Source: Coemansia sp. RSA 922 (lineage: Eukaryota; Kickxellomycota; Kickxellomycetes; Kickxellales; Kickxellaceae). From it: a stretch of DNA of 12,097 nt. Location of the stretch: NCBI GenBank assembly GCA_027577415.1, contig JANBQS010000781.1, positions 1 through 12,097 of the forward strand, given 5' to 3'. Positions 1 to 8,847 of this stretch are shown here, piece by piece; position 1 is the first letter of the stretch, and each line of letters opens with the position of its first letter. Position numbers and translations under genes: made by a program. Below the pieces are notes generated by a model, which did no database searches, was not told the DNA's origin, and worked only from the letters and a program-made list of their open reading frames with translations.

Positions 1-165
1 GATGGCTCAGGCACAGCAGCGTACAACGACGTGTTCCGGCGCAAGTGGGAGTACTACTTTGCGTATTGCGAAGGCGCATTTGCCACTCGCACACTTGGAT
101 GCTCGATGCTGGTGTTTACTCGCACTTACAACGAAGATCTATCAAACAAAGCGCTACTTGTATAA
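1..165 (+). CDS. Cyclopropane-fatty-acyl-phospholipid synthase, C-terminal end (partial)
   Basis: The sequence opens inside a reading frame (frame 1) that runs 54 codons to TAA at 163-165; the start lies beyond the left edge. The residues include WEYYFAYCEGAF followed by TRTLG and MLVFTR, the typical end of the SAM-dependent cyclopropane fatty acid (CFA) synthase family. In that family a WEYYxxYCExxF helix precedes a final strand that closes the methyltransferase fold. CFA synthases add a methylene group from S-adenosylmethionine across the double bond of an acyl chain in a membrane phospholipid. The catalytic part and SAM site are outside the window, so activity cannot be judged. ECM29 follows on the same strand after a 314-bp spacer. 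A longer ATG-initiated frame starting at base 2 is a shadow in another frame. A related fatty acid methyltransferase is the main alternative. Confidence 0.85.
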   Translation, partial: DGSGTAAYNDVFRRKWEYYFAYCEGAFATRTLGCSMLVFTRTYNEDLSNKALLV

Positions 166-479
166 GGTGCGCGTAGTCTTTCTCTACTGACTCCTACCCT
201 CGTATCTCTTAGCGCTCCATTGCGCGTATCTCTTACTCTTTTGACCTCTTATTTTTTGGCGAGAGGTCTGTGCATATATAATTTAATTTTATGTAATCTT
301 TGAAATCGAGATCAGACGTGTGGTTATGCTCTGGATGACGTAGGCCGTAGTGGGGGAGATGGAAAAAGGGCCCAACAGCCTTTCCAGGCACCTAGGGCAA
401 CTTTCTCCTTTCTTTCCTCTTCGGCATACTTATTTTGTTATTTGTTTCTGGTTACTTTTACGCTCTACTATTATTGGCA
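166..479 (+). promoter_or_regulatory. Spacer with probable CFA synthase 3' end and ECM29 promoter/5' UTR
   Basis: No gene is seen here. The left part is AT-rich and probably carries the 3' UTR of the CFA synthase gene. Elements that could serve ECM29 are a TATATAA at 275-281, a CRE/ATF-like TGACGTA at 336-342, and an unbroken pyrimidine tract at 401-422 about 60 bases before the start codon. Pyrimidine tracts near the start are common in fungal promoters. I do not see the yeast proteasome control element (GGTGGCAAA). The assignments rest on motif resemblance and position only. Confidence 0.4.
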
Positions 480-3400
480 ATGACCGACGCAACGGACCTG
501 GAGCTTTTAGAGAGCCTACAGCTGCGGTTTGCCATGGCAAACACGTTGGAGCAAATGCAGAAACTAGTGAGCACGCTGCTAGTTCCACTTCTGGACAAGC
601 TTGACACCTGCGGTGCGGCAGTCAAGACAAAGGTACATTAAAGAATACGATGGCTTGTCTGTCTTGCGTGTCGAGATTACACGTTGTGCTAATATCCTCA
701 ACCTCTGCTTGGTACAAACCACTACATAGATTATCGGTTTGCTGGGCCAAGTCAACAAGAAGCTCAAAGGGTATCCACAGGCTACTCTTCCGATTGGTAT
801 GCTTGTGGAAAGCGCATTGTCGAGTCCATCGACGGCGTACTCTCAAAGCTTTAGGCTGATGTATATCACAATGGCGGCAGAGCGCGCGGAAAGCGAACAG
901 CTCGTGGAGGCAATACCGACGCTACTGGACGGCATTCATCAGCGGCCTACAGCGCAGTCAAAGTCGTTGGCTGTGGCATTACTTACTTCCGTCTGGAGAT
1001 GTGCGACACTTACTGACGAACAGCTGAGAAGCTTCAAGTTTGTTGATAATCACCACCGAGGCGAAGCGCTGCTGAAGCTGGCTCTGGATCTGCTCATGTT
1101 TAACCTGACGACGCAGAGCTCGGAAGACGACGCACCTATCGTGGTGGCAGGACTGAGTACTAGCGGCCAGTCTGTGATCACTAATGCGGGCAAGGCGCCG
1201 TGGGTGACGGACAGCGAGGCGCTGAGACAACTCAAACTCAATGTCACTCGGATAGTTGGATCTGAGCAAGCGTTTCCGATAGAAATGCCAGATACCGTCC
1301 ATGAGCAGCGGTTTTTGGCCCTACTGTGTGGCAGCGGTGACGCTTACTTTCCACATGTATCAAGTTCTTGCGAGGACTCTCTGAAGCGCATGCGAGCGGC
1401 TGACTGCGAGTCACTGACATTTATCAGTAGCGTGTTGGAGTTGTTCCTAGGTAGTCCGCCCGATAAGAGTGCCGATGACAGACGACAGCCCGTGACTCCT
1501 GCACTCAAGCTCAAGCTGTTCGGGTACTTGAACCGATCAGCGGCAGCGACAGCCATGTTTCCGCAGTGGTTGCAAGTTATATTCCAGAGCTTATTTGGGC
1601 AGGGGACTTCCAATAAGCTGCGGCGCCAGGGAATGGTATTCTTGCATTGGGTCATTCGCATGGCACCGCTAGAGCAGATCACTAAGGCGGCGCCTGTGCT
1701 CCTCCAGGGCGTGCGCAAGGTGCTGACGGAGCTTACCACGTCGACTAGCGTATCGATCGATGGCGACATTATCCGCGGGTCGGCTTATGTGGCGTGGGGC
1801 ACGCTGGCAAAGCGCGTGCCAGCGCTGGTTATCTCCGACTTGAGTCACTTGCAAGAGCTGTTTGAGGCATTCGACACGGAGTCGGCGAATGTGCGACTGA
1901 GTATCCAGGAATCCCTGCTTGCTATGCTCCCTGCGTACGAGTCCTCGCCTCTGGACGATGCAACTAGTGACCAGCTTTTGGAGCTTCTGCAGCAGCAGCT
2001 GAGCTCATCTGCCGTGCGCCAGACAAGGTACTGTGCACTGAGATATGCCATCTCGGCATTTCCATTTGCTCGCATGGAGGCCAGATGGCTGTGCGTTCTA
2101 GGGCTGGCTGACTCGGAGCGTGAGATCAGGGCGCTGGCTCAGTCTGGATTGGTTATTACTCCGGCCTTGGCTTCTACCGAGAGCAGTCGTCTGCCGCCGC
2201 TGGCAGAGGCAATTCGCTTTTTGCACTCACGAGTAATGGCACCAGCTACAATTCCGCGGCTGGGCGCCGGAAATCCGCTTGTATTTGGCGGAGTAGTTGG
2301 GTTCGGGCGCTCGCTGATCTTGGCTAGCGGAATGGCCCAGTGCAGGGGACAGGCGGCATCTGGGCTGGAGCCAGACGTTGTAGATCTGGATGCTCTCAAC
2401 GAATTCAGCGAGTTAGCCACGGCGCTGCAGAGAGAGAGTATGCAGACGGCGCTTACTGGATTATTCACCGACAGCTCATATTCGAACTCTCCACTAAGCC
2501 TGTGGGCTGAGGTGGCCGGGTATGCGCTTACAGTCTCTACTCTGAGTGACTCGCCCACGGCGCTGTCCCAATCGCTTATGTGTATTGTCGAGCTGTTGTC
2601 GCTGAGCCCTGTGGATGCCTCGCTGGCGTTCTTTGAGCAGAGGCAGAAATTCAAGGCAGCGCTGAGTGCTCGCGACCCACTAGTGCAGCAGCGCAGCATG
2701 CAGGCGCTGTCGGTCGTTTATGCGGCCAAATTGTACTCTGATGCTCGGGCGTCACTGGACGCAGTTGATGTGGAGCTATGGAATGGGCAGACTGCGACTT
2801 ATTTGCGAGAGCTGGTGGCTGTGGTGGCTATGCCGACCGATTCGCGGACTTTGGATGAAAGGCAAGGGGCTATTCTGGCGCTCGGCCATATCTCGCACGG
2901 GCTCTGTGTGGCGCGATTGGCGCTGGGCGGCAACAGATCATGGTCCGATTTAGGGCTAAACGATCTGGAGGTTGCGCTGAACCAGGCACAAGCGGTATTG
3001 CTGGAGGGCATAGTGGCAGCGAGCAATACTACGACACATCCAATGATTGTCTCTGCTCTCTGTGTGGCAGTTGGCGAGATCGGCAAGACTGGGTTTGCTG
3101 GAGTGAGCCGTGCATCGGCTCTGGCCATTGAGGCTATGGTGGCAGTAGGCGAAGTTGTCAAGAAAACTACTGACGCCAAAGTGCAAGACGCTGGGTACTC
3201 TGCATTGGCGAACCTTGCGCTGGGCAATGAGGAGCTTGCGACCAGGTTCATTGAGTTTTTGCAAGCGTCGGTCAAGACGGCGACAAAGAAGCAGATCGAC
3301 GTGCACTTCAAGATTGGCGAGGCGCTGGCCATTGCCCTGGGGCGGTTCCAGTGCACACTGGTCGGAGTTGGGTGGATATTCCCCATCGAGCCAGCCGCCG

Positions 3401-6291
3401 TCTATGGCGAGGGTGGACTGGAGGCCAACGGCGCAGCCATCGACGTGCTGTTGGAGCTTGTTACTGGCAAGATGGCGGTGTCGCCTAGCCCACAGGACAG
3501 GCAGGCGGCGGTGGTGTGGATTCTATCGCTAGTGCAGTTCTGCCCGCGTCTGGCGGCGCTTACTCCATGGCTGAGCAAGCTCCACACATGCCTGTGTGGG
3601 CTGTTGACTGATCGCGACGAATTCACGCAGGAGGCAGCGTCAAAGACTCTGGGGCGCATCTACGACATGGGCGATGCTACGCTGAAAGACGACCTAGTGT
3701 ACTCGCTGATGTCGCTGTTTGGCGGATCGGGCTCGCAGCAGCAATCGGTGAGGCAAAGAATCGAGGCGGACGAGCCCTTGCTTGAGCAAGAGTCCCTGGG
3801 CCAGACGCCGGACGGACGTGCGGTGAACACTACGTACAAGTCGATATTGTCGCTGGCGTCGGATATGCAAAAGCCGTCCCTGGTGTACCAGTTCATGCAG
3901 CTGGCTACGCACACGGCGGTGTGGAGCAGCCGCAGAGGCGCGGCGTACGGGTTTGCCACGATCATCGAAAGGGCGCGTGAGTCCATGCAGCCGCACTTGA
4001 AGGCCATTGTGCCCAAGCTGTATCGATACACGTTTGATCCCAGCCCGCAGACGCGTGCTGCCATGACGAGCATCTGGCGCGCGCTCTTGGGGTCTGGCAA
4101 CAGCAGTGCTGCGGCGGAAGGGGAGGCGGCTGGTGGGTCGGAGTGGGCCGCGTCTGGCACAAGCGTGGTAGAGGCGCACTGGGACGCAATTATGGACGAA
4201 TGTCTGGGAAGCATGGGCCAGCGCGAGTGGCGGGTGCGTGAAAGCGGGTGTGGCGCACTGGCAGGAGCAGTGCGCGGTGCCAAGCCTGAGCTGGTCGTGC
4301 CGTTCCTAGAGCGCATGTGGCAGATGTCGTTTCGTGTGCTTGACGACATCAAGGGCAGCGTCCGCGACGCTGGGCTCAAGACGTGCCAGGCGCTAGCTAC
4401 GGCCACCGTGGCATGGTGCACGCCGCGGGATACGCGCGAGGCGTCGCGCGATGCGCAAGCCTTGGCGGTGCTGAGCGTGGTGGTGCCATTCCTGGTGGAC
4501 TCGGGCGTGGTGTCTGACGCTGAGGACGTCCGCGGCTTCAGCCTGGGGCTTTTGCTCAAGCTGTGTCGCTCGAGCGGCTTCTATCTCTCGGCATCAGTCC
4601 CGGCCATCACAGAGAGGCTTTTGGAGTCTCTGTCGAACATGGAGTCGCAGGCGGCTAATTATCTGACATTCCATGCGGAAAGCCACGATATAACTGTGGA
4701 GCAGCTGGAAGCGGCCCGTCTGGGTGCTGTCAAGGCATCGCCAATCATGCAGGGCATCGAGCTTGTTCTGGAGCAGCTCACGCCGGAGAGCATGGCCGAG
4801 CTTGTGCCGCGGTTGCAGACTATTGTCCGTCGCGGTCTGGGGCTCCCAACGCGTGCGGGGTGTGCGCGCGCTATTGTCTTTTTGTGCGTCAAGCGCGCCG
4901 ACCTTGTGCGGCCGCATGCAGCCGCGCTGGTCAAGGCTATTAGCGGCGCGCTGACTGAATCCTCGGCTGTGCAGCGCAAGGCGTGGGCGGCGGCTATTGG
5001 CTTTATGGCGCCGATGCTCTCGGCCGGGATGTTCCGCAACCTACTGAAGCATGTAGAGAAAACATATGTGGACAAATATGACGAGGATTTGCGCGGCGTT
5101 TGCGGCCTGGTGCTTGAGCAGCTGTCGGTGCGGTGTCCAGAGCGCCTGCGCGAGGACGACGGCGCTAGGGCAGCGGCGTCGTTTGTAATGCTTGGGTGCT
5201 GGGATTCTAATGAGCTTACTCGTGAGTCGTTCCGGTGTGCGTGGCGCGAGTACACGCTTGGCTCGGGAGCTAAGCTGGTTGAGAGCCATGTCGGTGAGCT
5301 GCTGGGATTGCCTCTGGCGTTCCTCAGCGACGACAGTTGGCCTCGCCGCATACAGAGCGCTGCTGCTATTTCTGATCTCGCACGGGTTCTCGAGCGCGCG
5401 GCTCGTGCGCAGTCCGGAGGAGACAAGGCTGGTCAGGCGCTGGCTACGCTGGCCGACATGGCGTTGCCCGAGCTCATTCGGGCGTCGCAAGGCCGCGTGT
5501 GGCCAGGCAAGGCTCAGGTGCTGGAGTGTCTGGTGCTGGTATGCACCGCCGCTGCCAGTGCAAAGTCCAACGGCGCGAGTGATACTCAGCGCGTGGTGTG
5601 TGAGCTGCTGCTGCGCGAGATACCCCGCGGTGACTTGGCTTACCGTCGGCTGGCCGTTACGCACTTTTGCGCGCTGGTTGAGGCTGTGCCCACGCTTGAC
5701 GTGTATGCTGAGGCATCCGCTGTGATGCTGGACATTATTGCGCGCGGCATGGGCTCTGCCACGGCTATGGATGTGGACGACGAGCCGATGCAGCGGCCGT
5801 TGCAGCTCACGTTGATAGCCGCGGCAATCCGTGCCCTGCTGCTGGCGCTGCCGAAGACCCGTGTGCTGTCGTCAGAGGAGGTCGCTGCTGTGGCGCGTGT
5901 GCTGTGCGAGGTTGCTAGGGATGGCGTCTGGAATATCAGAGTCGTTGGCCTCGAGTGTCTGCAGGCTTTGGTCTCTCACTGCTCGAAATCGGAGCAGGAT
6001 CGGACTGATCTCTGGCGTGCCCTGGATATGCCCAAGGCTCTGCATGCCATCCGTGTCTGTGCCTCGGAGGGCAAGTACGTGGCTGTGCGCACAGCCGCGC
6101 TCGGTGCTCTTGAAGCTGTCCTTGATGCCCTGCAGTCTAATGATAGTGAGCTGGGCCTGCAGGGTGCCATTGCTCGCGATGTCCTGGATCTGCTAGTGGA
6201 TGATCCTGTCCCTAGCATCGCTGATCGTGCCAAAGACGCAAGGGCGAAAATCAGTGGAGACTTGAAACTGACAGCTGACAACCTCGCCTGA
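480..6291 (+). CDS. ECM29: Proteasome adaptor and scaffold protein ECM29 (two exons: 480-632, 730-6291)
   Basis: Two exons joined in phase 0 encode 1904 residues, close to the roughly 1850 usual for the yeast and human (ECPAS) proteins. Ecm29 is a HEAT-repeat rod that binds the 26S proteasome, bridging the 19S regulatory and 20S core particles, and acts in quality control and stress-induced disassembly. The join gives a classic Ecm29 N-terminus: LQLRFAMANTLEQMQKLV, then GLLGQVNKKLKGYPQATLP from exon 2. Further Ecm29 landmarks are DRDEFTQEAASKTLGRIYDM (about residues 1012-1031), LVYQFMQLATHTAVWSSRRG (about 1101-1120), LYRYTFDPSPQTRAAMTSIW (about 1148-1167), WRVRESGCGAL (about 1218), DDIKGSVRDAG (about 1256) and MAELVPRLQTIVRRGLGLPT (about 1406). 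ATG at 480 has a purine at -3 and begins just before the conserved region; an in-frame ATG at 435 would add only a hydrophobic stretch. A Gly/Ala/Ser/Glu-rich insertion sits at about 1172-1197 and an acidic loop near 1730. The long exon has no frameshift. Confidence 0.95.
633..729 (+). other. ECM29 spliceosomal intron (97 nt)
   Basis: The donor is AAG|GTACAT at 632/633, a branch-site-like CTAAT lies at 689-693 (candidate branch A at 692), and the acceptor is CATAG|A at 729/730. The intron is phase 0 and its length is not a multiple of three. If retained, translation meets TAA two codons past the donor (639-641). Placement is supported by the protein on both sides, since the joined exons restore continuous Ecm29 homology. 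Confidence 0.9.
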
Positions 6292-6595
6292 GCAAAAGAT
6301 GGTGGTGTCTTTTGAGTGAGAATGAGCGTGCTGTTGGGGGGCGGAAAAGATATTCGAGTGACGCCTCTGCTTGATATCTGCATATATCGGACATCACCGC
6401 CCCCACTCCTTAGTTGTGTGTCTTGTGGAATACACGCAGCAACATGTGCTAATACAATAGTGTCAGTGGTTCTAGCCCTCCCCTCTCTTTACGCGTCTTT
6501 TACTCTTTACCGCCTTTTTTCTTTCTTTCTTTCTTTCCTTATATTTTGTTTCTGCGAATTCATACTACACTTTTTTTTTTACTTTTGCATATATT
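6292..6595 (+). other. Spacer: ECM29 3' UTR and leader of the small membrane-protein gene
   Basis: No gene is seen. AT-rich stretches after the TGA at 6289-6291 probably hold the ECM29 cleavage and polyadenylation site, though there is no exact AATAAA. From about 6470 the plus strand becomes strongly pyrimidine-rich, including a CTTT microsatellite and a T10 run at 6571-6580 just before the next start codon. This resembles a fungal pyrimidine-rich promoter or leader. Confidence 0.5.
6521..6537 (+). repeat. (CTTT)4 microsatellite
   Basis: Four perfect CTTT units plus one C, preceded by T6, about 60 bases before the start codon of the small membrane-protein gene. It is part of a longer pyrimidine tract and could vary in length between strains. 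Confidence 0.9.
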
Positions 6596-6931
6596 ATGTT
6601 GGCAGTAAAGGCGAAGCTAGCGTCGTCCCGGATGGACCGGAAATACGCGCCCACATCGTTCCAAACAGAGGAGGGTCTGGTTACGTGGACTGAGATTGCT
6701 GGTGGATTGGTTGTTTTGGCTATGTTAACAGTTGGACTCGGTTTTATTCTCTCGGCGTTTCTCCTTGCTACCGTGGGTGTTGGGCAGTTGGAGCTTCGTG
6801 CTATACTTTTGTTTAAGAATTGGTGGGCTTCTGGTCCCCTGATCGTTCTCGTTGCTGTCTTGGTGCTTCGACGTCGTCTGTGGCTGCGCTTGAGACGGAA
6901 GCAAACTGTTATTGGGGAGAGTCTGCTGTAA
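6596..6931 (+). CDS. Hypothetical small protein with two hydrophobic segments
   Basis: I do not recognise this protein. The frame gives 111 residues from ATG (A at -3) to TAA at 6929-6931; no in-frame ATG occurs back to the stop at 6473-6475. A short basic, polar N-terminus (K5, K7, R12, R15, K16) is followed by a strong hydrophobic segment at about 35-62, a middle stretch with FKNWW (73-77), a shorter hydrophobic segment at about 79-91, and a basic run RRRLWLRLRRK (92-102). The positive charges at both ends fit a membrane hairpin with both termini on the same, probably cytosolic, side. M13 (6632) is an alternative start. It lies 304 bp after ECM29, same strand. The hydrophobic pattern and clear start argue for a real gene. 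A possible intron starting at the last codon would replace the stop and extend the protein to 136 residues. Confidence 0.55.
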   Translation: MLAVKAKLASSRMDRKYAPTSFQTEEGLVTWTEIAGGLVVLAMLTVGLGFILSAFLLATVGVGQLELRAILLFKNWWASGPLIVLVAVLVLRRRLWLRLRRKQTVIGESLL

Positions 6932-7014
6932 CCAACAACTGGCAACCCCCCCTTTTTATTTTGTTAAATTTTATAGTGCATCTCTACTTTCTAATAATAC
7001 TTTTTTATTTCTAG
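6928..7014 (+). other. Candidate intron (87 nt) overlapping the end of the small membrane-protein ORF
   Basis: The 3' side reads like a textbook acceptor: branch-like CTAAT at 6991-6995, a T-rich stretch, then TTTCTAG ending at 7014. A usable donor, CT|GTAACC, lies at 6927/6928. It shares the CTAAT element with the ECM29 intron. Splicing would join residue 110 of the small protein to a new 26-codon tail (first codon split by the intron) ending at TGA 7091-7093. The same acceptor could instead belong to a 5' UTR intron of the next gene. Confidence 0.35.
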
Positions 7015-7093
7015 AGTGTGTGGCGCTTGTCATCAAAAAAAAAGGCAGGGATCAAACCCTGTGCAGAAGAATGGGGGAGGTCTAGAATGTTGA
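7015..7093 (+). other. GC-richer segment, candidate second exon or 5' UTR exon
   Basis: This stretch is visibly less AT-rich than the T-rich DNA on both sides. In the frame set by the candidate intron at 6928-7014 it encodes VCGACHQKKRQGSNPVQKN and a few more residues before TGA. It contains a 5-bp hairpin (CAGGG at 7046-7050, CCCTG at 7057-7061, 6-nt loop). If not coding, it is likely leader sequence of the Mit_KHE1 gene at 7186. Confidence 0.3.
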
Positions 7094-7103
7094 TCACCAA
7101 TAC

Positions 7104-7128
7104 TTTTTTTTTTTTTTTACTTTTTTTT
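7104..7128 (+). repeat. Poly-T tract (T15-AC-T8)
   Basis: T15 at 7104-7118 and T8 at 7121-7128 are separated by AC, just upstream of the Mit_KHE1 start. Such tracts are nucleosome-depleting promoter elements in fungi. Here the tract also stays in frame with the downstream gene and would encode a run of Phe and Leu if translated from the ATG at 7087. Confidence 0.85.
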
Positions 7129-7185
7129 ACTTTACTCATTTTCGTCCACATCTCTCCACCTAATTCTTTTATTCATTTTATTGGA

Positions 7186-8025
7186 ATGCGTATATTCGTC
7201 ATTCCGATTACTCGTACTCGCTGGGCCTTGCACTGCCACCCGGCCAACATAGCACCTACACGCCTGACGAAATGGGCTGGCGTAGCTTCCGACAAGTGGA
7301 GCAAGTGGAGCGCATACCCACGAACCACTTGGCGCGGCAAGATATACTCTTACGGTGAGACGTTAATGGATAAGATCGACTTTAGAGAGTACTTTCTCAA
7401 GGAAATACCCAGTAAAGACGAAGGAGCACTAGTAACGAAGGCCGATATAATAGCGCCGAGCTTTGTCGCCAAAACCGAAGTCCTAAAAGAACTAGACTTA
7501 TTGGTAAAGACCCAAGCACCTTATCATTCAAAGTGGATGAAAATTAGCTGCTACTTGTTGCCTGTTACATCGCTGTTTACGTTGGTACCGGTTATTCCCA
7601 ATTTTCCTTTCTTTTATAATCTGTTCCGCGTATACTCGCATTACAAGGCGCGGCATGGAGCTAAGCATTTGGAGCATTTGTTGGAGAGCCAGGCGTTTGA
7701 GATCGTACAGGATTCGGAACTATCTCGTTGGTATGGTGGAAGATCTACGGTGGGTTCGTTGCAGAATAGCGATAGTTCAGAGTCATTGGGATCTACGGCG
7801 GCGGTTAGATCTAATACTGGATATTCGACTATGGAACCTAGAACTCCTAATGAGATTGATCAAGAGTCGTTGGAAAATGGTACCCCGTTACTGGAAGATC
7901 CTGCCTTGGTTACTGACTCGGATATAGCTGAAATGGCTCGTTATTTTGATGCTCCCGCCTTTGAGCATGCTGTGCGGCGTGCTCGCCACCAGATTATTGC
8001 ACAAGCAGCAAAGCCACTACGTTAA
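7186..8025 (+). CDS. Mitochondrial K+/H+ exchange-related protein (Mit_KHE1, PF10173; Mrx19/Ydl183c-like)
   Basis: The frame encodes 279 residues. It starts MRIFVIPITRTRWAL, matching the family's usual MRLF(L/V)xPIxxRR beginning, which is why ATG 7186 (G at -3) is chosen over the in-frame ATG at 7087. Other family hallmarks are TWRGKIYSYGETLMDKID (48-65, the basic-YG-hydrophobic region) and the hydrophobic core LPVTSLFTLVPVIPNFPFFY (125-144), followed by YSHYKARHGAKHLEHLL (150-166). A polar Ser/Thr/Asp-rich linker (about 183-246) leads to a final helix-like segment, IAEMARYFDAPAFEHAVRRA (248-267). Family members are fungal mitochondrial inner-membrane proteins; yeast Ydl183c is implicated in K+/H+ exchange together with Mdm38 and Mrs7. 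No cleavable presequence is obvious. Codons are more AT-rich than in ECM29. The exact transport role is inferred from the family. Confidence 0.87.
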   Translation: MRIFVIPITRTRWALHCHPANIAPTRLTKWAGVASDKWSKWSAYPRTTWRGKIYSYGETLMDKIDFREYFLKEIPSKDEGALVTKADIIAPSFVAKTEVLKELDLLVKTQAPYHSKWMKISCYLLPVTSLFTLVPVIPNFPFFYNLFRVYSHYKARHGAKHLEHLLESQAFEIVQDSELSRWYGGRSTVGSLQNSDSSESLGSTAAVRSNTGYSTMEPRTPNEIDQESLENGTPLLEDPALVTDSDIAEMARYFDAPAFEHAVRRARHQIIAQAAKPLR

Positions 8026-8115
8026 AAACTTTTTTCAGTTGGTGTTGATGTCTTGAAAAAAATTATATACTTTTCCTTTTTGGACCAAAGAAAAAAAAAA
8101 AAGTTAAATTTAGCT

Positions 8116-8121
8116 AATAAA
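8116..8121 (+). terminator. Candidate polyadenylation signal AATAAA
   Basis: AATAAA lies 91 bases after the stop of the Mit_KHE1 gene in AT-rich DNA, a suitable place for 3' end formation. The hexamer also occurs by chance in AT-rich sequence (others near 8935 and 9098), so this is a positional inference. Confidence 0.4.
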
Positions 8122-8790
8122 TTTTCTTTCCCGTCAACAAGAGACAATTAACACTAGCCGCATTGTTTCAATAATGGCTGGCTTGGAATGTATACGCAGG
8201 GATATATAAAAAAACGTTAAATAGACGAGAAATAATCTGTAGATGGAATATTCAACATAAAAAAAGATAAATACAGCAAACGATACGAATCGTAGTGGCG
8301 CAACACATGCACTTTTCGAGCATTTATTTTAAATTCTCGCAAAAACCGTGATCGCTTTGTCTTAATTCAACACAATCAGAGCAGATGACATGATAATTTG
8401 TCTATAGCTTTTGTAACAAATAATCAAAAACTGTTTGAAAATTTTACAAAAAAATGCACAAGCGAATATGTTGTTGTGTTTTTTCCCGTCTAGTTTCCCC
8501 TTTTGGTCTTGTGTGCGCAGCCAGTGGCTGAATATAATTATTATAGACAAGTTAGAGCCTAGCCACATACCAAAACAAGAGCTATCATCAATAGGGGTGG
8601 TACTTTGGATATTTACAACAAAACTAGATTGTTTGATAATAATGCATAGTGCTTGTTTTGATATTTTTCTAGTTGATATTTTTTTTTGAGCAACAATAGT
8701 CCTGTAACAACCAACGTAATTAGTGTAGTGTGAGTATAATCTGAACCTGCATTTTCAATGACAATCTATTTTTTTTTTTTTTGTAAATAG

Positions 8791-8847
8791 AGTGGCGCTT
8801 GTTTGCTCTGACATGTGGAAAAATTATCTCTGTGGCACTTGCTCTCT
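8791..8847 (+). repeat. Two imperfect GTGGCRCTTG copies
   Basis: GTGGCGCTTGTTTGCTCT (8792-8809) is followed about 40 bases later by GTGGCACTTGCTCT, near 8832-8845. The 11-mer GTGGCGCTTGT also occurs at 7020-7030, where, as here, it follows a T-rich run and TAGAG or TAGAGTG. This could be a small local duplication or coincidence. Confidence 0.4.

Noticed and set aside
2..190. 62-codon ATG frame at the left edge
   Set aside because: It is the +1 shadow of the CFA synthase frame, which has clear family residues.
3660..4559. Open frame of about 300 codons on the minus strand inside ECM29
   Set aside because: It is antisense to strongly conserved Ecm29 coding sequence, is rich in Ser, Arg and Pro as expected for the mirror of GC-rich codons, and has no recognisable domain. 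Other antisense frames in ECM29 were rejected for the same reason.
7044..7063. tRNA T-arm/B-box-like sequence on the minus strand (GGTTTGATCC in a hairpin, followed by T9)
   Set aside because: The loop has T at the invariant C, the stem leaves only a 6-nt loop, and there is no A box, anticodon arm or acceptor stem upstream.
7018..7086. Extension of the Mit_KHE1 protein to a GTG at 7018
   Set aside because: GTG is not a likely start in a nuclear fungal gene, and the family N-terminus fits the ATG at 7186.
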